64,000 bases of DNA from assembly GCF_901000735.1 (NCBI RefSeq), contig NC_081546.1, positions 6,453,001 to 6,517,000 on the forward strand, given 5' to 3'. Positions within the stretch are counted from its first letter, which is position 1; the number at the start of each line of letters is the position of its first letter. The translations under genes were made by a program, and so were the position numbers. This stretch comes from Corylus avellana (lineage: Eukaryota; Streptophyta; Magnoliopsida; Fagales; Betulaceae). The notes under the pieces are model-generated. The model ran no database searches, was not told the origin of the DNA, and saw only the letters and a program-made list of their open reading frames with translations. This document shows, in pieces, positions 58,191 to 64,000 of this stretch.

Positions 58191-60954
58191 TTAGCATCCG
58201 CATCCCAATCGAGTAGCATTAACATAATCTTGAGGGCAATGTGCTGCTAATCCAGGAAATACCAATCCGACCACCCTAATCATTTTCATTAACCAACTTT
58301 CTTCGTAGTCCGGACCCAGTATATATGGGATTAGGAAACTCCGGTTCAGCTCCCAAGCTGCATTTAGATACTTTGGTATGGCCCATAATAGCGAGAAGTA
58401 GTTCTTATTCGGCTCCTCATATCGAACCTGTCCTCCAATCAAAAGGCCTAGTTTAAATCTTATTGTACCACATCTAAAATGAGAGAGAGAGGGAGAGAGC
58501 ACTGACCTTCCCTTTATAGAAGCTATTGTAGTAGATGCAAGGCCCCCAGTGCTCAAAAAAGAGATTAGCTTCATCATCATAAGGGATCCTAGGCACCATG
58601 TCATGGCAGTAAACATACCTCAAATGCCTGACATTATACTCCTTCAACTTCTCCTTCATATAATCTCCGAGTTGCTTGTCTCCCACCCTTGGCTGCCCAA
58701 AAGTGTACACCCCCTCCAGCCTATTCAACAACAATTCCTCCTCGTGCATTGCCAGAACAGTCACAAACAGAATCGCCAATGCTCCACCCAAGCTGTGCCC
58801 CGTCAATATAAATTTTGCACTCTCATTCTTTTCCAATATTTCTCTCAGCCTTTGTCTGATTACATAGTAAGCATATTGTGGTTGCTTACTTCCTTCTTGT
58901 ATTTCTTTGGGCCACCCTTTGCCCTTTTGCCGGCCCAGAGCTTTAAAAAAGCCAGCATGAATCTTACCCACGCCTTCGAGCTTAAACCACGAGAGATCGA
59001 CGTCTGTCTGCCATGCTACTGGATCGAATGGGCTGGTGCCCCTAAATGCAACCACGATCAGGTTAGGTTGAACTCTTGTATCTTGGAACATCATGGCTTG
59101 AGTCGAAACTTTTCCCATGTAATCTGTGTGTGTCAAGCATTTGGATTACCACTGTCTTTTTTTTCGAAGTCCTCGAAAACGAAGATAAAATATATTGTAT
59201 AATTGCAAGCAAAGCATATATATACTAAAAGCAATAATAGAAGCAGAATTATTTGAAAAATGAATGGTTAATTTATTCTTTAGATTTTGCGAACGTTAAA
59301 TAAACAAATCATTGGGTACAAATTAGCTTAATTCATTTATCAGACAATGAGACAAGGTAGAATAAATTAAAGAATCAATCATTGGGTGGAGCATGAGATC
59401 GACGAAAGGCGCATGGAGATCAGATGGTGCAACAAAGGGAGGCGATAGGGAGCTAAAAGGCCGAGGACCATGGTGGAGTAGGGCATAAGTACTGGAAGGG
59501 AAAGATGGAGGGTGATAAATTTGGATTGGAAAAAGCCAAATCTAAAAGCACCTATATATCCAAGACTGGCGCGGCGAATAGGAAAGAGACGATGGTAAAG
59601 GAAGACAACGGTGGTACAGAAGTTGAGGAACGGTGGAGAGGGGCTAATGGGTGGTCGGTGCTGCCATTTTTATCATGTCCTCGAGACCTTCTAATTATGT
59701 GATATTTGATACTCGATATCTTATACTCATCTAAAAATGTAATATATGTCTTATACCATGTAATGAATAGGACCGATATGTGAATAATCACCGTTTGTTA
59801 AGAGTATTACAGTTTTTATTATAAGATTTTTTACAAGTTGATTTTACAGTTTATAATTTGTAAAATGATTAAACAGAAAAGATAACTTGTCATTCATAAA
59901 TTCTTAATTATTTGATCAATTATTTATTTTCATATAAATTTGTATGAAAATTGTAATAAAAATTGTAGTATTTCAAACATTTTTCCTAACGAGTATATTA
60001 TGCAGTACCCTCCTTAATTTCCAACTCTCATATGTGGCTTCACATGAAGACTAATTAGTTTGCTAATTTTGAGAAAACCCCAACTCAGTCGACAGATTAT
60101 TTTCTACACTTGTAGTAATCTAGGACTGTGTTTGTCTAACCATACACTTTTAAGGAATAGTATAGTTGCTTCTTACCGTTCCAAAAGTTGTAGAACCCCA
60201 AGTATTCCATCTGGCAAAAAAAGAATGAAAAAGAAAATGAATCTCCATTCATGGGCATATCATAAAATTAAATAACAGAGATGTATTATATTTTGCTATA
60301 TAAATGATACTTACTCTCCATTGATCTTTGATTGTGGTTTGAACGAATGCTTCATTTTCGTATGCCAATTTGGAGGCCATCATAGCAAGGGAAGCGTTGT
60401 ATTTTGGGTTTTCAGGTCTAATGTTTTTGTCTAATTCCACTCTCTGATCAAGATTTCCCAACACAGACGTGAACGTCGCCGATGACCTATCCGGCCACAC
60501 CACATTTCCTGCATGAATTAACCCAATCATTGTTTAATAGCATTATTACTGCATGCATGCAATTTTGGTCATACAAATGCTTGATGCAAATTCCTTTCTC
60601 TTTGGAACTAAAAAGAAAAAAAAGAAAAAAAAAAAAATTAACCGAACCTTTTAAGAGATTTGACAAGAGCACGAGAAATCCCCCGTTTTGTGAAAGAAGA
60701 TTCAGCCACAGCTCCAGCATATGCCCCACCTGAACCAAGGGCTTTCCCCAGTAAAGGAGGAGTTTCTGAGCAAGGAGGGAGTTGAATATATACCATCGGC
60801 GCCAAAAATCATCCTTTTCCTTGTTCCGGCGGTGGATGAATCTACTTGTTTCTGATGTAGAGGAAAGCAGAAAGCGAACAAGATCATATAAACTTGCATT
60901 TTCTGACTCAAGCAAATAATGATCACAGAATTGATCACTCTCACAAGGCCCCAT
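58191..60954 (-). CDS. OBL1-like: OBL1-like triacylglycerol lipase, array copy D'
   Basis: Exons 60954-60648, 60508-60315, 60210-60177, 59123-58507 and 58427-58191 give 462 residues. Exon 1 has the QNGGFLVLL insertion; exon 2 ends TGGAGA, so Arg replaces the usual Ser. Ser289 in GHSLGG, Asp in [11 protein letters not shown] and His in [15 protein letters not shown] are present. The gene is a mosaic: exon 4 from its start to about 58622, plus the adjoining intron to about 59340, is almost identical to B'. The end of exon 4, exon 5 and the 3' flank match the D exons at 28 kb. A small change after RLG gives GCGC and a stop, trimming about 17-20 residues of tail. Catalytic residues are upstream, so it may be active. 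Confidence 0.87.
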
Positions 60955-61039
60955 GGCTTAGAAGCAATGAAGAAGATGATTGATGAGTTGCGACGTCTCA
61001 ATTGAGAATACTTTGGCATATATAGGCAAGTGATTTCAT

Positions 61040-61050
61040 ATTTATATATG
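61040..61050 (-). promoter_or_regulatory. Probable TATA box of lipase D'
   Basis: Minus-strand CATATATAAAT about 90 nt upstream of the ATG at 60954. Confidence 0.5.
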
Positions 61051-61064
61051 ATATGTATTGTACT

Positions 61065-61235
61065 CAAGGACGGAGCCAGGAACTGTTATGGGTAAGAGCC
61101 AAGAGTCAACAAAATTTGCTACTAGCTAGGGACCAGTTGGCTGAATTTTATTTTTTTTTTACCTTAAAATTTTTTTGTTGTTAAAAATTGAGGGGGACCA
61201 TGGCCAATACCAATCCCCACCTCTCTCCGTCCTTG
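61065..61235. mobile_element. hAT-like MITE, 171 bp, upstream of D'
   Basis: Inverted ends CAAGGACGGAGCCAGG and (right, reverse complement) CAAGGACGGAGAGAGG, flanked by ATTGTACT (61057-61064) and ATTGAACT (61236-61243), an 8-bp duplication with one mismatch. It sits directly upstream of the D' TATA-like sequence. Confidence 0.85.
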
Positions 61236-61243
61236 ATTGAACT

Positions 61244-62045
61244 TATTCATTTTTTTGACATTAAATATTTTTTAATAAACCGGAAATCGTGGTTAAAGCA
61301 AAAACATTTTCGATTGATTAGAATTTTTTTTTTTAGTCTTAGTAAAACAATTTCTCTTTTTAAGCATATGTGGGGATGGTCCCATGCGAGGTGGTTCGGC
61401 AATCCCAAATAGCCAAAAAAAAACAAAAATTGAGGGCTACCCCAATGCCATAGGGGTGTTTCGCACATCCCCATTTAGCACACTAACAAATTATGTCAAT
61501 TTTTTTAACAACATAAACAAATTTTTCCTTTTTTGCTTATCGCATAGAGGATTTGATCAGTTTTTAAAACTAAAAAAAAACTAGTTGTCAAAACTCGAAA
61601 TTACAGGGACCAAAATGGATTTATCTCTTATTTTAATTGTGTTCCTGCCTCTTGCAAATATTAACAATTTCTTTTGACGACAATGGTTTCCTATTTAATT
61701 GAGCAATATACTAAGTAGGATTAATTACAAAATAAATGCAGAGTTGATATTCTTGGTTTCAAACTAAACTCTAGAGTTTTAATTGCAATAAGTAATAGGA
61801 GAATTACTTCAAAAGTTGGACTTTTTGTCTAAAATTTTAAATTATTAATTAATTAATTAATTACATTTATATTTTTTCAAACTTTTTTTAAAAAAAAATA
61901 GCAATTTTACACCAACCGCCAACGACCCTCCGCCTAAGGTCAATGCTGCTAGTTGCCACCATTTCATTGGGGTTGTTTGCCAATGAACCCAAAAAAACGC
62001 CTCAATTCATTTCAATTAATTCAACTCCAATATTCTTATTTTTTA
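61244..62045. other. Right flank of the array, no gene seen
   Basis: AT-rich with short GC-richer islands (GGTGGTTCGGCAATCCC, about 61390). No lipase homology and no supported frame. Confidence 0.5.
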
Positions 62046-62049
62046 CATC

Positions 62050-62180
62050 ATATCAATCACATTATACTACTATTCAAATATATTACTATTCAAATAATAT
62101 ACTATTCAAATATACTACTATTCAAATATATTACTATTCAAATAATATACTATTCAAATATACTACTATTCAAATAATAT
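62050..62180. repeat. Tandem repeat of TACTATTCAAATA units
   Basis: Seven to eight copies of a 13-17-bp unit arranged as a longer alternating pattern of roughly 54 bp. Confidence 0.85.
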
Positions 62181-62339
62181 ATATATATAGAAACAAAAAA
62201 ATTTGACTTTTTCACATCAAACATTTTTAATTAATTTTTTCACATATCAATCAAATCTTATTACAGTTTTATGCAGCTTTTTTTTTTCTTTTTTTTCTTT
62301 TTCTTTTTTGTCTAACCAATGGCAAACAACAGAGAAATT

Positions 62340-62661
62340 ACCTAAGAAACGTGGTACGACAATTAAGATGAAATTTGTGGACAAAATATAAATAAATGTG
62401 GCTATGAGTCTATGACTCTGAAGGATATGAGAAAGACTGACAGCAAAATAACCTAATAAACGTCGTCCGACAATTAAGATGAAATTTGTGGACAAAATAT
62501 AAATAAATGTGGCTATGAGTCTATGACTCTGAAGGATATGAGAAAGTCTGACAGCAAAATAACCAAAGAAACGTGGTACGACAATTAAGATGAAGGAAAA
62601 GATGGTTTGTGGACAAAATAAAGATAGCTGTAGCTATGAGTCTATGACTCGGGAGGATATA
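62340..62661. repeat. 111-bp tandem repeat, about three units
   Basis: Units start at 62340, 62451 and 62562 (exact 111-bp spacing). Each contains ACGACAATTAAGATGAA, TTTGTGGACAAAATA and CTATGAGTCTATGACTC. The third unit has a ~9-bp insertion and more substitutions. No open frame is conserved. Confidence 0.9.
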
Positions 62662-63243
62662 AAGGCCGTGTTTGCCAAGAGGCTGGACCTGACCAAGTCT
62701 TATTTTCAAAAAAAAAAAAAATCTCAAAATTAAATTTAATATTCTTATTTTTTATATTATAATCACTTTTTATTATTATTCAAATAAAAAAATCATTACA
62801 AAATAAATTTTTTTTTTATATAAAATATTCTTATTTTTTTCTCTCATATTAATCAAATCTGCTACAATTTCATTTCACTTTTTTATCCATTCCATTGCCA
62901 AACACAGTCAAAGTGTTTTCAACCACTAAATTAGGCTCTTTTTTAAAAAGTATATATATATATATATATATATATTCCTTAATGGTCAAATGACTATTAA
63001 TAAAATAATAAGAGAAGAAAATTGGTTTTGCTAGATAATAAAGAAAATTTTATTTTCCCACTTTCTGATATATGCATGCTTGCTGAGTGCTGAGGTTGCT
63101 TTTGCAAGATAATAACGTTTGTGGTGTTTTTTGGTTTGAATTTTTTATTGTAGCTTTTTAGTCTTTTCCACGCGTTTTGCTTACAAACAGATGCATGATG
63201 GCTCCCTGATGCATGTGGAAAATAAAATAAACCTAATTTTTCC

Positions 63244-63285
63244 TGATTGACATTTCATAAGTATAGACTTATGAAATGTCAATCA
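63244..63285. repeat. Perfect hairpin, 19-bp arms, 4-nt loop
   Basis: TGATTGACATTTCATAAGT, ATAG, then the exact reverse complement. The right arm is repeated in direct orientation in the tandem array that follows. Confidence 0.92.
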
Positions 63286-63475
63286 AGAAAAATTCTTGTG
63301 GAAAAGATTAGCTGTCTATACTTATGAAATGTCAGTCAAGAAAAGTTCTTGTGGAAAATAAAAATTCTTGTGGAAAAGATTAGCAGTCTATACTTATGAA
63401 ATGTCAATCAAGAAAAATTCTTGTGGAAAATAAAAATTCTTGTGGAAAAGTTTAGCAGTCTATACATATGTTTCT
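63263..63475. repeat. Short tandem array following the hairpin
   Basis: Three units containing CTATACTTATGAAATGTCA and two or more of AAAATTCTTGTGGAAAA, with periods of roughly 75-100 bp. Confidence 0.8.
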
Positions 63476-63659
63476 TAATACTTTTTTATGGTATTTTTAA
63501 AAATAATTTTTTTTAAAAAAAATGCTTTTATGTGACCTAAAGATAAAAAGAGTTTTGAGTGTTATGTGCTTTAGGTTATTAACAAGTTATGTGCTTTAGG
63601 TTATTTGTTAATGTAAAACATCAAGTTTTTTTTTTTTTATATAAAAAAAAAAAAAGTGT

Positions 63660-63820
63660 GCTTTTGGGTTATGGAGAGGAAGAGAGAGAGATCAGGAATT
63701 TTAGAGAGGGAGAGAGAGATCTACTTGATAGAGAACTAAGAAGAAAGAGATGCATTTTTTTTAGGAAGAGATCGAGACGAGAGAGAAAAAAGGAATGTGG
63801 GAGAGAGAAAATAAGTCACA
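63660..63820. repeat. GAGA-rich purine tract
   Basis: Dense GAGAGA/GGAAGAGA sequence with no repeat-independent coding signal. Such tracts can lie in plant promoters or 5' UTRs, but no gene is visible before the window ends. Confidence 0.5.
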
Positions 63821-64000
63821 CAACAGGACTGGTTTTCTTGGTTTAAGAAGGACAACCGCAGAGGTTGTAGCATTTCTCTAATGTTTATTGGCATGGTTTC
63901 TTGTTGTTCTGGGGTTTTTACTCTCTTTGTATTTTATCTTTTAATGAATATCATTTGTTTAAAACAAAGTTAAAAAGAAGACTTATTGAAGATCTAAATT

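Noticed and set aside
62340..62661. Possible CRISPR-like array
   Set aside because: Units are directly adjacent with no unique spacers and this is a plant nuclear genome; it is an ordinary tandem repeat.

Overview
The window is nuclear DNA of a flowering plant, probably a eudicot. It is AT-rich, its genes have introns, and it carries Ty1/copia LTR retrotransposons, an L1-type LINE with a C-terminal RNase H, tRNA-derived SINEs and many small foldback elements. I cannot name the species. Two runs of exactly 100 N (7206-7305 and 57676-57775) show that it is scaffolded assembly.

The only host genes I can support form one minus-strand tandem array of class 3 triacylglycerol lipases of the OIL BODY LIPASE 1 (OBL1) type. 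Each has the same five-exon plan, about 277-310, 194, 34/37, 614/617 and 213-324 nt. From left to right they are A (54-3218), B (11401-14028), a broken exon-5 scrap (18498-18626), C (22651-26102), a split chimera built from D exons 4-5 (28038-28947) and A-type exons 1-3 (34106-35832), then B' (37777-40455), C' (52060-55082) and D' (58191-60954). A, B, C, B', C' and D' keep open frames and the Ser-Asp-His triad. The chimera is dead.

The order A-B-C-(D/A')-B'-C'-D', with colinear flanks, is what one unequal crossover between intron 3 of a D gene and intron 3 of an A gene would leave in an ancestral A-B-C-D cassette. The two ~30-kb units therefore act as natural empty-site controls for each other. 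Later insertions can be read to the base from target-site duplications. In unit 1 they are a copia element between A and B (4280-10901), a copia fragment (16814-17812), a solo LTR (21047-22500), hAT-like and MULE-like MITEs (19498-20243, 20277-20444), a MITE in intron 3 of C (24520-24887), and a copia deletion derivative plus SINEs at the crossover junction (29.2-34.1 kb). In unit 2 they are three MITEs in or above the dead A' piece and a CACTA-like element (42401-50477) that itself holds a full-length LINE (42546-48560).

The most interesting items are the crossover chimera, a ~0.7-kb gene-conversion tract from B' into D', the CACTA-like family whose interior is packed with TGACGTGTCA-type palindromes, and a probable false duplication around the first assembly gap. 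From 61.2 kb to the right end I see no gene, only repeats.
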